Below are positions 25,601 through 39,069 of a stretch of 64,000 bases of DNA, piece after piece (position 1 is the stretch's first letter; every line of letters starts with the position of its first letter). Below the pieces are notes generated by a model, which worked only from the letters and a program-made list of their open reading frames with translations, was not told the origin of the DNA and did no database searches. The stretch is from Humulus lupulus (lineage: Eukaryota > Streptophyta > Magnoliopsida > Rosales > Cannabaceae), in the NCBI RefSeq assembly GCF_963169125.1, contig NC_084795.1, positions 190,190,214 to 190,254,213 on the forward strand, written 5' to 3'. The position numbers were made by a program, and so were the translations under genes.

Positions 25601-26160
25601 TTCCAGGAACTTAATTTGAAAACTTAGTTCGTGTTAACTTTTATCAAAATCTCGTGCTCTTTAAGAAAAACAACGATCAATCGATTTAAGTTAACTTCAA
25701 AGTTTTATGACCTGGTAATTTCTAGGAACTTAATTTGAAAACTTAATTCGTTATAACTTTTATCAATATCTCGTGCTCTTTAAGAAAAACAACGATCATT
25801 CGATTTAAGTTAACTTCTAAGTATTATGACCTGGTTATTTCCAGGAACTTAATTTAAAAACTTAGTTCGTGTTAACTTTTATCAATATCTCGTGCTCTTT
25901 AAGAAAAACAACGATCAATCGATTTAAGTTAACTTCTAAGTTTTATAACCTGGTTATTTCCAGGAGCTTAATTTGAAAACTTAGTTCGTGTTAACTATTA
26001 TCAATATCTCGTGCTCTTTAAGAAAAAAAACGATCAATCGATTTAAGTTAACTTCTAAGTTTTATGACGTGGTTATTTCCAGGAACTTAATTTAAAAACT
26101 TAGTTCGTGTTAACTTTTATCAATATCTCGTGCTCTTTAAGAAAAACAACGATCAATCGA
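22680..26160 (+). repeat. second locus of the 16-monomer (1903 bp) HOR, about 1.8 copies
   Basis: TTCGTTATAAC recurs at 23844 and 25747, again 1903 bp apart, with the same ordered variants as the 15.7-19.5 kb block. TATCACGTGCTC occurs once, at 24462. The first copy here lacks the unit's leading monomers and begins at the GAAGTGAAC monomer near 22.7 kb. The block is separated from the first locus by the dispersed cassette at 19.5-22.3 kb, so an originally continuous 16-mer block may have been split. Confidence 0.87.
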
Positions 26161-26249
26161 TTTAAGTTAACTTCTAAGTTTTATGACCTGGTTATTTCCA
26201 GGAACTTAATTTGAAAACTTAGTTCGTGTTAACTTTAATCAATATCTCG

Positions 26250-29200
26250 TGCTCTTTAAGAAAAACAACGATCAATCGATTTAAGTTAACTTCTAAGTTT
26301 TATAACCTGGTTATTTCCAGGAGCTTAATTTGAAAACTTAGTTCGTGTTAACTATTTTCAATATCTCGTGCTCTTTAAGAAAAACAACGATCAATTGATT
26401 TAATTTAACTTCTAAGTTTTATGACCTGGTTATTTCCAGGAACTTATTTTGAAAACTTAGATCGTGTTAACTATTATCAATATCTCGTGCTCTTTAAGAA
26501 AAACAACGATCAATCGATTTAAGTTAACTTCTAAGTTTTATGACCTGGTTATTTCCTGGAACTTAATTTGAAAACTTAGTTCGTCTTAACTTTTATCAAT
26601 ATCTCGTGCACTTTAAGAAAAACAACGATCAATCGATTTAAGTTAATTTCTATGTTTTATGACCGGGTTATTTCTAGGAACTTAATTTGAAAACTTAGTT
26701 CGTGTTAAATTTTATCAATATCTCGTGCTCTTTAAGAAAAACAACGATCAATCTATTTAAGTTCACTTCTATGTTTTTTGTCCTGGTTATTTCCAGGAAC
26801 TTAATTTGAAAACTTAGTTCGTGTTAACTTTTATCAATATCTCGTGCTCTTTAAGAAAAACAACGATCAATCGATTTAAGTTAACTTCTAAGTTTTATGA
26901 CCTGGTTATTTCCAGGAACTTAATTTGAAAACTTAGTTCGTGTTAACTATCATCAATATCTCGTGCTCTTTAAGAAAAACAACGATCAATCGATTTAAGT
27001 TAACTTCTAAGTTTTATGACCTGGTTATTTCCAGGAACTTAATTTGAAAACTTAGTTCGTGTTAACTTTTATCAATATCTCGTGCTCTTTAAGAAAAACA
27101 ACGATCAATCGATTTAAGTTAACTTCTAAGTTTTATGACCTGGTTATTTCTAGGAACTTAATTTGAAAACTTAATTCGTGTTAACTTTTATCAATATCTC
27201 GTGCTCTTTAAGAAAAACAACGATCATGCGATTTAAGTTAACTTCTAAGTATTATGACGTGGTTATTTCCAGGGACTTAATTTGAAAACTTAGTTCGTGT
27301 TAACTTTTATCAATATCTCGTGCTCTTTAAGAAAAACAACGATCAATCGATTTAAGTTAACTTCTAAGTTTTATGACCTGGTTATTTCTAGGAACTTAAT
27401 TTGAAAACTTACTTCGTGTTAACTTTTATCATTATCTCGTGCTCTTTAGGAAAGACAACGATCAATCGATTTAAGTTAACATCTATGTTTTATGACCTGG
27501 TTATTTCCAGGAACTTAATTTGAAAACTTAGTTCGTGCTAACTTTTATCAATATCTCGTGCTCTTTAAGAAAAACAACGATCAATCGATTTATGTTAACT
27601 TCTAAGTTTTATGACCAGGTTATTTCAAGGAACTTAATTTGAAAAATTAGTTCGGGTTAACTATTATCAATTTCTCGTGCTCTTTAAGAAAAACAACGAT
27701 CAATCGATTTAAGTTAACTTCTAAGTTTTATGACCTGGTTATTTCCAGGGACTTAATTTGAAAACTTAGTTCGTGTTAACTTTTATCAATATCTCGTGCT
27801 CTTTAAGAAAAACAACAATCAATCGATTTAAGTTAACTTCTAAGTTTTATGACCTGGTTATTTCTAGAAACTTAATTTGAAAACTTACTTCGTGTTTACT
27901 TTTATCAATATCTCGTGCTCTTTAAGAAAAACAACGATCAATCGATTTAAGTTAACTTCAAAGTTTTATGACCTGGTTATTTCCTGGAACTTAATTTGAA
28001 AACTTAGTTCGTCTTAACTTTTATCAATATCTCGTGCACCTTAAGAAAAACAACGATCAATCGATTTAAGTTAACTTCTAAGTTTTATGACCGGGTTATT
28101 TCTAGGAACTTAATTTGAAAACTTAGTTCGTGTTAAATTTTATCAATATCTCATGCTCTTTAAGAAAAACAACGATCAATCGATTTAAGTTCACTTCTAT
28201 GTTTTATGTCCTGGTTATTTCCAGGAACTTAATTTGAAAACTTAGTTCGTGTTAACTATCATCAATATCTCGTGCTCTTTAAGAAAAACAACGATCAATC
28301 GATTTAAGTTAACTTCTAAGTTTTATGACCTGGTTATTTCCAGGAACTTAATTTGAAAACTTAGTTCGTGTTAACTTTTAACAATATCTCGTGCTCTTTA
28401 AGAAAAACAACGATCAATCGATTTAAGTTAACTTCTAAGTTTTATAACCTGGTTATTTCCAGGAGCTTAATTTGAAAACTTAGTTCGTGTTAACTATTTT
28501 CAATATCTCGTGATCTTTAAGAAAAACAACGATCAATTGATTTAATTTAACTTGAATGTTTTATGACCTGGTTATTTCCAGGAACTTATTTTGAAAACTT
28601 AGATCGTGTTAACTATTATCAATATCTCGTGCTATTTAAGAAAAACAACGATCAATCGATTTAAGTTAACTTCTAAGTTTTATGACCTGGTTATTTCCTG
28701 GAACTTAATTTGAAAACTTAGTTCGTCTTAACTTTTATCAATATCTCGTGCACTTTAAGAAAAACAACGATCAATCGATTTAAGGTAATTTCTATGTTTT
28801 ATGACCGGGTTATTTCTAGGAACTTAATTTGAAAACTTAGTTCGTGTTAAATTTTATCAATATCTCGTGCTCTTTAAGAAAAACAACGATCAATCGATTT
28901 AAGTTCACTTCTATGTTTTATGTCCTGGTTATTTCCAGGAACTTAATTTGAAAACTTAGTTCGTGTTAACTTTTATCAATATCTCGTGCTCTTTAAGAAA
29001 AACAACGATCAATCGATTTAAGTTAACTTCTAAGTTTTATGACCTGGTTATTTCCAGGAACTTAATTTGAAAACTTAGTTCGTGTTAACTATCATCAATA
29101 TCTCGTGCTCTTTAAGAAAAACAACGATCAATCGATTTAAGTTAACTTCTAAGTTTTATGACCTGGTTATTTCCAGGAACTTAATTTGAAAACTTAGTTC

Positions 29201-32080
29201 GTGTTAACTTTTATCAATATCTCGTGCTCTTTAAGAAAAACAACGATCAATCGATTTAAGTTAACTTCTAAGTTTTATGACCTGGTTATTTCTAGGAACT
29301 TAATTTGAAAACTTAATTCGTGTTAACTTTTATCAATATCTCGTGCTCTTTAAGAAAAACAACGATCATTCGATTTAAGTTAACTTCTAAGTATTATGAC
29401 GTGGTTATTTCCAGGGACTTAATTTGAAAACTTAGTTCGTGTTAACTTTTATCAATATCTCGTGCTCTTTAAGAAAAACAACGATCAATCGATTGAAGTT
29501 AACTTCTAAGTTTTATGACCTGGTTATTTCCAGGGACTTAATTTGAAAACTTACTTCGTGTTAACTTTTATCATTATCTCGTGCTCTTTAGGAAAGACAA
29601 CGATCAATCGATTTAAGTTAACATCTATGTTTTATGACCTGGTTATTTCCAGGAACTTAATTTGAAAACTTAGTTCGTGCTAACTTTTATCAATATCTCG
29701 TGCTCTTTAAGAAAAACAACGATCAATCGATTTATGTTAACTTCTAAGTTTTATGACCAGGTTATTTCAAGGAACTTAATTTGAAAAATTAGTTCGGGTT
29801 AACTATTATCAATTTCTCGTGCTCTTTAAGAAAAACAACGATCAATCGATTTAAGTTAACTTCTAAGTTTTATGACCTGGTTATTTCCAGGGACTTAATT
29901 TGAAAACTTAGTTCGTGTTAACTTTTATCAATATCTCGTGCTCTTTAAGAAAAACAACAATCAATCGATTTAAGTTAACTTCTAAGTTTTATGACCTGGT
30001 TATTTCTAGAAACTTAATTTGAAAACTTACTTCGTGTTTACTTTTATCAATATCTCGTGCTCTTTAAGAAAAACAACGATCAATCGATTTAAGTTAACTT
30101 CTAAGTTTTATGACCTGGTTATTTCCTGGAACTTAATTTGAAAACTTAGTTCGTCTTAACTTTTATCAATATCTCGTGCACCTTAAGAAAAACAACGATC
30201 AATCGATTTAAGTTAACTTCTAAGTTTTATGACCGGGTTATTTCTAGGAACTTAATTTGAAAACTTAGTTCGTGTTAAATTTTATCAATATCTCATGCTC
30301 TTTAAGAAAAACAACGATCAATCGATTTAAGTTCACTTCTATGTTTTATGTCCTGGTTATTTCCAGGAACTTAATTTGAAAACTTAGTTCGTGTTAACTA
30401 TCATCAATATCTCGTGCTCTTTAAGAAAAACAACGATCAATCGATTTAAGTTAACTTCTAAGTTTTATGACCTGGTTATTTCCAGGAACTTAATTTGAAA
30501 ACTTAGTTCGTGTTAACTTTTAACAATATCTCGTGCTCTTTAAGAAAAACAACGATCAATCGATTTAAGTTAACTTCTAAGTTTTATAACCTGGTTATTT
30601 CCAGGAGCTTAATTTGAAAACTTAGTTCGTGTTAACTATTTTCAATATCTCGTGATCTTTAAGAAAAACAACGATCAATTGATTTAATTTAACTTGAAAG
30701 TTTTATGACCTGGTTATTTCCAGGAACTTATTTTGAAAACTTAGATCGTGTTAACTATTATCAATATCTCGTGCTATTTAAGAAAAACAACGATCAATCG
30801 ATTTAAGTTAACTTCTAAGTTTTATGACCTGGTTATTTCCTGGAACTTAATTTGAAAACTTAGTTCGTCTTAACTTTTATCAATATCTCGTGCACTTTAA
30901 GAAAAACAACGATCAATCGATTTAAGTTAATTTCTATGTTTTATGACCGGGTTATTTCTAGGAACTTAATTTGAAAACTTAGTTCGTGTTAAATTTTATC
31001 AATATCTCGTGCTCTTTAAGAAAAACAACGATCAATCGATTTAAGTTCACTTCTATGTTTTATGTCCTGGTTATTTCCAGGAACTTAATTTGAAAACTTA
31101 GTTCGTGTTAACTTTTATCAATATCTCGTGCTCTTTAAGAAAAACAACGATCAATCGATTTAAGTTAACTTCTAAGTTTTATGACCTAGTTATTTCCAGG
31201 AACTTAATTTGAAAACTTAGTTCGTGTTAACTATCATCAATATCTCGTGCTCTTTAAGAAAAACAACGATCAATCGATTTAAGTTAACTTCTAAGTTTTA
31301 TGACCTGGTTATTTCCAGGAACTTAATTTGAAAACTTAGTTCGTGTTAACTTTTATCAATATCTCGTGCTCTTTAAGAAAAACAACGATCAATCGATTTA
31401 AGTTAACTTCTAAGTTTTATGACCTGGTTATTTCTAGGAACTTAATTTGAAAACTTAATTCGTGTTAACTTTTATCAATATCTCGTGCTCTTTAAGAAAA
31501 ACAACGATCATTCGATTTAAGTTAACTTCTAAGTATTATGACGTGGTTATTTCCAGGGACTTAATTTGAAAACTTAGTTCGTGTTAACTTTTATCAATAT
31601 CTCGTGCTCTTTAAGAAAAACAACGATCAATCGATTGAAGTTAACTTCTAAGTTTTATGACCTGGTTATTTCCAGGGACTTAATTTGAAAACTTACTTCG
31701 TGTTAACTTTTATCATTATCTCGTGCTCTTTAAGAAAGACAACGATCAATCGATTTAAGTTAACATCTATGTTTTATGACCTGGTTATTTCCAGGAACTT
31801 AATTTGAAAACTTAGTTCGTGCTAACTTTTATCAATATCTCGTGCTCTTTAAGAAAAACAACGATCAATCGATTTATGTTAACTTCTAAGTTTTATGACC
31901 AGGTTATTTCAAGGAACTTAATTTGAAAAATTAGTTCGGGTTAACTATTATCAATTTCTCGTGCTCTTTAAGAAAAACAACGATCAATCGATTTAAGTTA
32001 ACTTCTAAGTTTTATGACCTGGTTATTTCCAGGGACTTAATTTGAAAACTTAGTTCGTGTTAACTTTTATCAATATCTCG
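26250..32080 (+). repeat. HOR: 2142-bp (18-monomer) units, nearly three copies
   Basis: TCAATTGATTTAATTTAAC occurs at 26391, 28533 and 30675, and TTCGGGTTAAC at 27651, 29793 and 31935. All intervals are exactly 2142 bp, 18 x 119 with no net indel. Private features such as GATCTTTAAG next to TCAATTG (second and third copies) and GGAAAGACAACG track the copies. Near 32.1 kb the order switches: 32.1-33.15 kb repeats material seen at about 27.34-28.4 kb, and TTCGGG reappears only 476 bp (four monomers) further on at 32411. Confidence 0.9.
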
Positions 32081-33779
32081 TGCTCTTTAAGAAAAACAAC
32101 GATCAATCGATTTAAGTTAACTTCTAAGTTTTATGACCTGGTTATTTCTAGGAACTTAATTTGAAAACTTACTTCGTGTTAACTTTTATCATTACCTCGT
32201 GCTCTTTAGGAAAGACAACGATCAATCGATTTAAGTTAACATCTATGTTTTATGACCTGGTTATTTCCAGGAACTTAATTTGAAAACTTAGTTCGTGCTA
32301 ACTTTTATCAATATCTCGTGCTCTTTAAGAAAAACAACGATCAATCGATTTATGTTAACTTCTAAGTTTTATGACCAGGTTATTTCAAGGAACTTAATTT
32401 GAAAAATTAGTTCGGGTTAACTATTATCAATTTCTCGTGCTCTTTAAGAAAAACAACGATCAATCGATTTAAGTTAACTTCTAAGTTTTATGACCTGGTT
32501 ATTTCCAGGGACTTAATTTGAAAACTTAGTTCGTGTTAACTTTTATCAATATCTCGTGCTCTTTAAGAAAAACAACAATCAATCGATTTAAGTTAACTTC
32601 TAAGTTTTATGACCTGGTTATTTCTAGAAACTTAATTTGAAAACTTACTTCGTGTTTACTTTTATCAATATCTCGTGCTCTTTAAGAAAAACAACGATCA
32701 ATCGATTTAAGTTAACTTCTAAGTTTTATGACCTGGTTATTTCCTGGAACTTAATTTGAAAACTTAGTTCGTCTTAACTTTTATCAATATCTCGTGCACC
32801 TTAAGAAAAACAACGATCAATCGATTTAAGTTAACTTCTAAGTTTTATGACCGGGTTATTTCTAGGAACTTAATTTGAAAACTTAGTTCGTGTTAAATTT
32901 TATCAATATCTCATGCTCTTTAAGAAAAACAACGATCAATCGATTTAAGTTCACTTCTATGTTTTATGTCCTGGTTATTTCCAGGAACTTAATTTGAAAA
33001 CTTAGTTCGTGTTAACTATCATCAATATCTCGTGCTCTTTAAGAAAAACAACGATCAATCGATTTAAGTTAACTTCTAAGTTTTATGACCTGGTTATTTC
33101 CAGGAACTTAATTTGAAAACTTAGTTCGTGTTAACTTTTAACAATATCTCGTGCTCTTTAAGAAAAACAACGATCAATCGATTTAAGTTAACTTCTAAGT
33201 TTTATGACCTGGTTATTTACAGGAACTTAATTTGAAAACTTAGTTCGTGTTAACTATTATCAATATCTCGTGCTCTTTAGGAAAAACAACGATCAATCGA
33301 TTTAAGTTAACTTCTAAGTTTTATGACCTGGTTATTTCCAGGGACTTAATTTGAAAACTTAGTTCGTGTTAACTTTTATCAATATCTCGTGCTCTTTAAG
33401 AAAGACAACGATCAATCCATTTAAGTTAACTTCTAAGTTTTATGACCTGGTTATTTCCAAGAACTTAATTTGAAAAATTAGTTCTTGTTAATTATTATAC
33501 TTATCTCGTGCTCTTTAAAAAATCAACGATCAATCGATTGAAGTTAACTTCTAAGTATTATGACCTGGTTATTTCCAGGAATTTAATTTGAAAACGTAGT
33601 TCGTGTTAACTTTTATCAATATCTCGTGCTCTTTAAGAAAAACAACGATCAATCGATTTAAGTTAACTTCTAAGTATTATGACCTGGATATTTCTAGGAA
33701 CTTAATTTGAAAACTTACTTCGTGTTAACTTTTATCAATATCTCGTGCTCTTTAAGAAAAACAACGATCAATCGATTTA

Positions 33780-36640
33780 AGTTAACTTCTAAGTTTTATG
33801 ACCTGGTTATTTCCAGGAACTTAATTTGAAAAATTAGTTCGTGTTAACTTTTATCAATATCTCGTGCTCTTTAAGAAAAACAACGATCAATCGATTTAAG
33901 TTAACTACTAAGTTTTATGACCTGGTTATTTCCAGGAACTTAATTTGAAAACTTAGTTCGTGTTAACTTTTATGAATATCTCGTGCACTTTAAGAAAAAC
34001 AACGATCAATCGATTTAAGTTAACTTCTAAGTTTTATGACCTGGTTATTTCTAGGAGCTTAATTTGAAAACTTAGTTCGTGTTAAATTTTATCAATATCT
34101 CGTGCTCTTTAAGAAAAACAACGATCAATCGATTTAAGTTCACTTCTATGTTTTATGACCTGGTTATTTCCAAGAACTTAATTGGAAAACTTAGTTCGTG
34201 TTAACTTTTATCAATATCTCGTGCTCTTTAAGAAAAACAACGATCAATCGATTTAAGTTAACTTCTAAGTTTTATGACCTAGTTATTTCCAGGAACTTAA
34301 TTTGAAAACTTAGTTCGTGTTAACTTTTATCAATATCTCGTGCTCTTTAAGAAAAACAACGATCAATCGATTTAAGATAACTTCTAAGTTTTATGACCTG
34401 GTTATTTCCAGGGACTTAATTTGAAAACTTAGTTCGTGTTAACTTTTATCAATATCTCGTGCTCTTTAAGAAAAACAACGATCAATCCATTTAAGTTAAC
34501 TTCTAAGTTTTATGACCTGGTTATTTCTAGGAACTTAATTTGAAAACTTAGTTCGTGTTAACTATTATCAATATCTCGTGCTCTTTAAGAAAAACAACGA
34601 TCAATCCATTTAAGTTAACTTCTAAGTTTTATGACCTGGTTATTTCCAGGAACTTAATTTGAAAAATTAGTTCGTGTTAATTATTATACTTATCTCGTGC
34701 TCTTTAAAAAATCAACGATCAATCGATTGAAGTTAACTTCTAAGTATTATGACCTGGTTATTTCCAGGAATTTAATTTGAAAACTTAGTTCGTGTTAACT
34801 TTTATCAATATCTCGTGCTCTTTAAGAAAAACAATGATCAATCGATTTAAGTTAACTTCTAAGTATTATGACCTGGTTATTTCTAGGAACTTAATTTGAA
34901 AACTTACTTCGTGTTAACTTTTATCAATATCTCGTGATCTTTAAGAAAAACAACGATCAATCGATTTAAGTTAACTTCTAAGTTTTATGACCTGGTTATT
35001 TCTAGGAACTTAATTTGAAAACTTAGTTCGTGTTAACTTTTATCAATATCTCGTGCTCTTTAAGAAAAACAACGATCAATCCATTTAAGTTAACTTCTAA
35101 GTTTTATGACCTGGTTATTTCCAGAAACTTAATTTGAAAACTTAGTTCGTGTTAACTATTATCAATATCTCGTGCTCTTTAAGAAAAACAACGATCAATC
35201 GATTTAAGTTAACTTCTAAGTTTTATGACCTGGTTATTTCCAGGAACTTAATTTGAAAAATTAGTTCGTGTTAATTATTATACTTATCTCGTGCTCTTTA
35301 AAAAAACAACGATCAATCGATTGAAGTTAACTTCTATGTTTTATGACCTGGTTATTTCCAGGAACTTTATTTGAAAACTTAGTTCGTGTTAACTTTTATC
35401 AATATCTCGTGCTCTTTAAGAAAAACAACGATCAATCGATTTAAGTTAACTTCTAAGTTTTATGACCTGGTTATTTCCAGGAACTTAATTTGAAAACTTA
35501 GTTCGTGTTAACTATTATCAATATCTCGTGCTCTTTAAGAAAAACAACGATCAATCGATTTAAGTTAACTTCTAAGTTTTATGACCTGGATATTTCCAGG
35601 AACTTAATTTGAAAAATTAGTTCGTGGTAACTATTATCAATATCTCGTGCTCTTTAAGAAAAACAACGATCAATCGATTGAAGTTAACTTCTAAGTTTTA
35701 TGACGTGGTTATTACCAGGAACTTAATTTGATAACTTAGTTTGTGTTAACTTATATCAATATCTCGTGCTCTTTAAGAAAAACAACGATCAATCGATTTA
35801 AGTTAACTTCTAAGTTTTATGACCTGGTTATTTCCAGAAACTTAATTTGAAAACTTAGTTCGTGTTAACTATTATCAATATCTCGTGCTCTTTAAGAAAA
35901 ACAACGATCAATCGATTTAAGTTAACTTCTAAGTTTTATGACCTGGTTATTTCCAGGAACTTAATTTGAAAAATTAGTTCGTGTTAACTATTATCAATAT
36001 CTCGTGCTCTTTAAGAAAAACAACGATCAATCGATTGAAGTGAACTTCTAAGTTTTATGACCTGGTTATTACCAGGAACTTAATTTGATAACTTAGTTCG
36101 TGTTAACTTTTATCAATATCTCGTGCTCTTTAAGAAAAACAACGATCAATCGATTTAAGTTAACTTCTAAGTATTATGACCTGGTTATTTCTAGGAAATT
36201 AATTTGAACACTTAGTTCGTGTTAACTATTATCAATATCTCGTGCTCTTTAAGAAAAACAACAATCAATCGATTTAAGTTAACTTCTAAGTTTTATGACC
36301 TGGTTATTTCCAGGAACTTAATTTGAAAACTTAGTTCGTGTTAACTTTTATCAATATCTCGTGCTCTTTAAGAAAACAACGATCAATCGATTGAAGTTAA
36401 CTTCTATGTTTTATGACCTGGTTATTTCCAGGAACTTTATTTGAAAACTTAGTTCGTGTTAACTTTTATCAATATCTCGTGCTCTTTAAGAAAAACAACG
36501 ATCAATCGATTTAAGTTAACTTCTAAGTTTTATGACCTGGTTATTTCCAGGAACTTAATTTGAAAACTTAGTTCGTGTTAACTATTATCAATATCTCGTG
36601 CTCTTTAAGAAAAACAACGATCAATCGATTTAAGTTAACT
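33780..36640 (+). repeat. dispersed cassette, copy 4, partner of the 19.5-22.3 kb segment
   Basis: This run starts one monomer after a lone GTTCTTGTTAAT marker at 33481. That marker otherwise occurs only at 185 and in the 5-14 kb block. From about 33.4 to 34.8 kb the order also matches bases 120-1430 at the left of the window. From there to 36.6 kb it matches 19.9-22.25 kb. The segment therefore joins material found in two different parts of the array. Confidence 0.8.
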
Positions 36641-37430
36641 TTTAAGTTTTATGACCTGGTTATTTCCAGGAACTTAATTTGAAAAATTAGTTCGTGGTAA
36701 CTATTATCAATATCTCGTGCTCTTTAAGAAAAACAACGATCAATCGATTGAAGTTAACTTCTAAGTTTTATGACGTGGTTATTACCAGGAACTTAATTTG
36801 ATAACTTAGTTTGTGTTAACTTATATCAATATCTCGTGCTCTTTAAGAAAAACAACGATCAATCGATTTAAGTTAACTTCTAAGTTTTATGACCTGGTTA
36901 TTTCCAGAAACTTAATTTGAAAACTTAGTTCGTGTTAACTATTATCAATATCTCGTGCTCTTTAAGAAAAACAACGATCAATCGATTTAAGTTAACTTCT
37001 AAGTTTTATGACCTGGTTATTTCCAGGAACTTAATTTGAAAAATTAGTTCGTGTTAACTATTATCAATATCTCGTGCTCTTTAAGAAAAACAACGATCAA
37101 TCGATTGAAGTGAACTTCTAAGTTTTATGACCTGGTTATTACCAGGAACTTAATTTGATAACTTAGTTCGTGTTAACTTTTATCAATATCTCGTGCTCTT
37201 TAAGAAAAACAACGATCAATCGATTTAAGTTAACTTCTAAGTATTATGACCTGGTTATTTCTAGGAAATTAATTTGAAAACTTAGTTCGTGTTAACTATT
37301 ATCAATATCTCGTGCTCTTTAAGAAAAACAACAATCAATCGATTTAAGTTAACTTCTAAGTTTTATGACCTGGTTATTTCCAGGAACTTAATTTGAAAAC
37401 TTAGTTCGTGTTAACTTTTATCAATATCTC
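35600..37430 (+). repeat. local HOR: 1070-bp (9-monomer) duplication
   Basis: The distinctive ACGTGGTTATTACCAGG monomer occurs at 35703 and 36773, 1070 bp apart. The monomers after it agree in order: CCAGAAAC, AAAAATTAG, GAAGTGAAC with TTGATAAC, GAAATTAATTTG, CAACAATC. The two copies differ at single bases such as GAACACTTAG against GAAAACTTAG. This is a tandem 9-mer that the equivalent region near 21.3 kb does not show in the same form. Confidence 0.82.
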
Positions 37431-39060
37431 GTGCTCTTTAAGAAAAACAACGATCAATCGATTTAAGACAACTTCTAAGTTTTATGACTTGGTTATTTCC
37501 AGGGACTTAATTTGAAATCTTAGTTCGTGTTAACTTTTATCAATATCTCGTGCTCTTTAAGAAAAACTACGATCAATCGATTTAAGTTAACTTCAAAGTT
37601 TTATGACCTGGTTATTTCCAGGGACTTAATTTGAAATCTTAATTCGTGTTAACTTTTATCAATATCTCGTGCTCTTTAAGAAAAACAACGATCATTCGAT
37701 TTAAGTTAACTTCTAAGTTTTATGACCTGGTTATTTCCAGGAACTTAATTTGAAAACTTAGTTCGTGTTAACTATTATCAATATCTCGTGCTCTTTAAGA
37801 AAAACAACGATCAATCGATTTAAGTTAACTTCTAAGTTTTAAGACCTAGTTATTTCCAGGGACTTAATTTGAAAACTTAGTTCGTGTTAACTTTTATCAA
37901 TATCTCGTGCTCTTTAAGAAAAACAACAATCAATCGATTTAAGTTAACTTCTAAGTTTTATGACCTGGTTATTTCCAGGAACTTAATTTGAAAAATTAGT
38001 TCGTGTTTACTTTTATCAATATCTCGTGCTCTTTAAGAAAAACAACGATCAATCGATTTAAGTTAACATCTATGTTTTATGACCTGGTTATTTCCAGGAA
38101 CTTAATTTGAAAACTTAGTTCGTGTTAACTTTTATCAAAATCTCGTGCTCTTTAAGAAAAACAACGAACAATCGATTTAAGTTAACTTCAAAGTTTTATG
38201 ACCTGGTAATTTCTAGGAACTTAATTTGAAAACTTAATTCGTTATAACTTTTATCAATATCTCGTGCTCTTTAAGAAAAACAACGATCATTCGATTTAAG
38301 TTAACTTCTAAGTATTATGACCTGGTTATTTCCTGGTACTTAATTTAAAAACTTAGTTCGTGTTAACTTTTATCAATATCTCGTGCTCTTTAAGAAAAAC
38401 AACGATCAATCGATTTAAGTTAACTTCTAAGTTTTATAACCTGGTTATTTCCAGGAGCTTAATTTGAAAACTTAGTTCGTGTTAACTATTATCAATATCT
38501 CGTGCTCTTTAAGAAAAAAAACGATCAATCGATTTAAGTTAACTTCTAAGCTTTATGACGTGGTTATTTCCAGGAACATAATTTAAAAACTTAGTTCGTG
38601 TTAAGTTTTATCAATATCTCGTGCTCTTTAAGAAAAACAACGATCAATCGATTTAAGTTAACTTCTATGTTTTATGACCTGGTTATTTCCAGGAACTTAA
38701 TTTGAAAACTTAGTTCGTGTTAACTTTAATCAATATCTCGTGCTCTTTAAGAAAAACAACGATCAATCGATTTAAGTTAACTTCTAAGTTTTACAACCTG
38801 GTTATTTCCAGGAGCTTAATTTGAAAACTTAGTTCGTGTTAACTATTTTCAATATCTCGTGCTCTTTAAGAAAAACAACGATCAAGTGATTTAATTTAAC
38901 TTCTAAGTTTTATGACCTGGTTATTTCCAGGAACTTATTTTGAAAACTTAGATCGTGTTAACTATTATCAATATCTCGTGCTCTTTAAGAAAAACAACGA
39001 TCAATCGATTTATGTTAACTTCTAAGTTTTATGACCTGGTTATTTCCTGGAACTTAATTT
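37430..39060 (+). repeat. diverged single copy of 16-mer then 18-mer material
   Basis: This stretch carries the ordered variants of the 16-monomer unit once (TTCGTTATAAC at 38238), then the start of the 18-monomer unit (TCAAGTGATTTAATTTAAC at 38882, a variant of TCAATTG). It has more private changes than the tandem copies elsewhere: GACAAC for GTCAAC, CGAACAATCG, CCTGGTACTTAA, AAGCTTTATG, GTTAAGTTTT and TTACAACC. Higher divergence fits a unit that has not recently been homogenised with the others. Confidence 0.7.
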
Positions 39061-39069
39061 GAAAACTTA

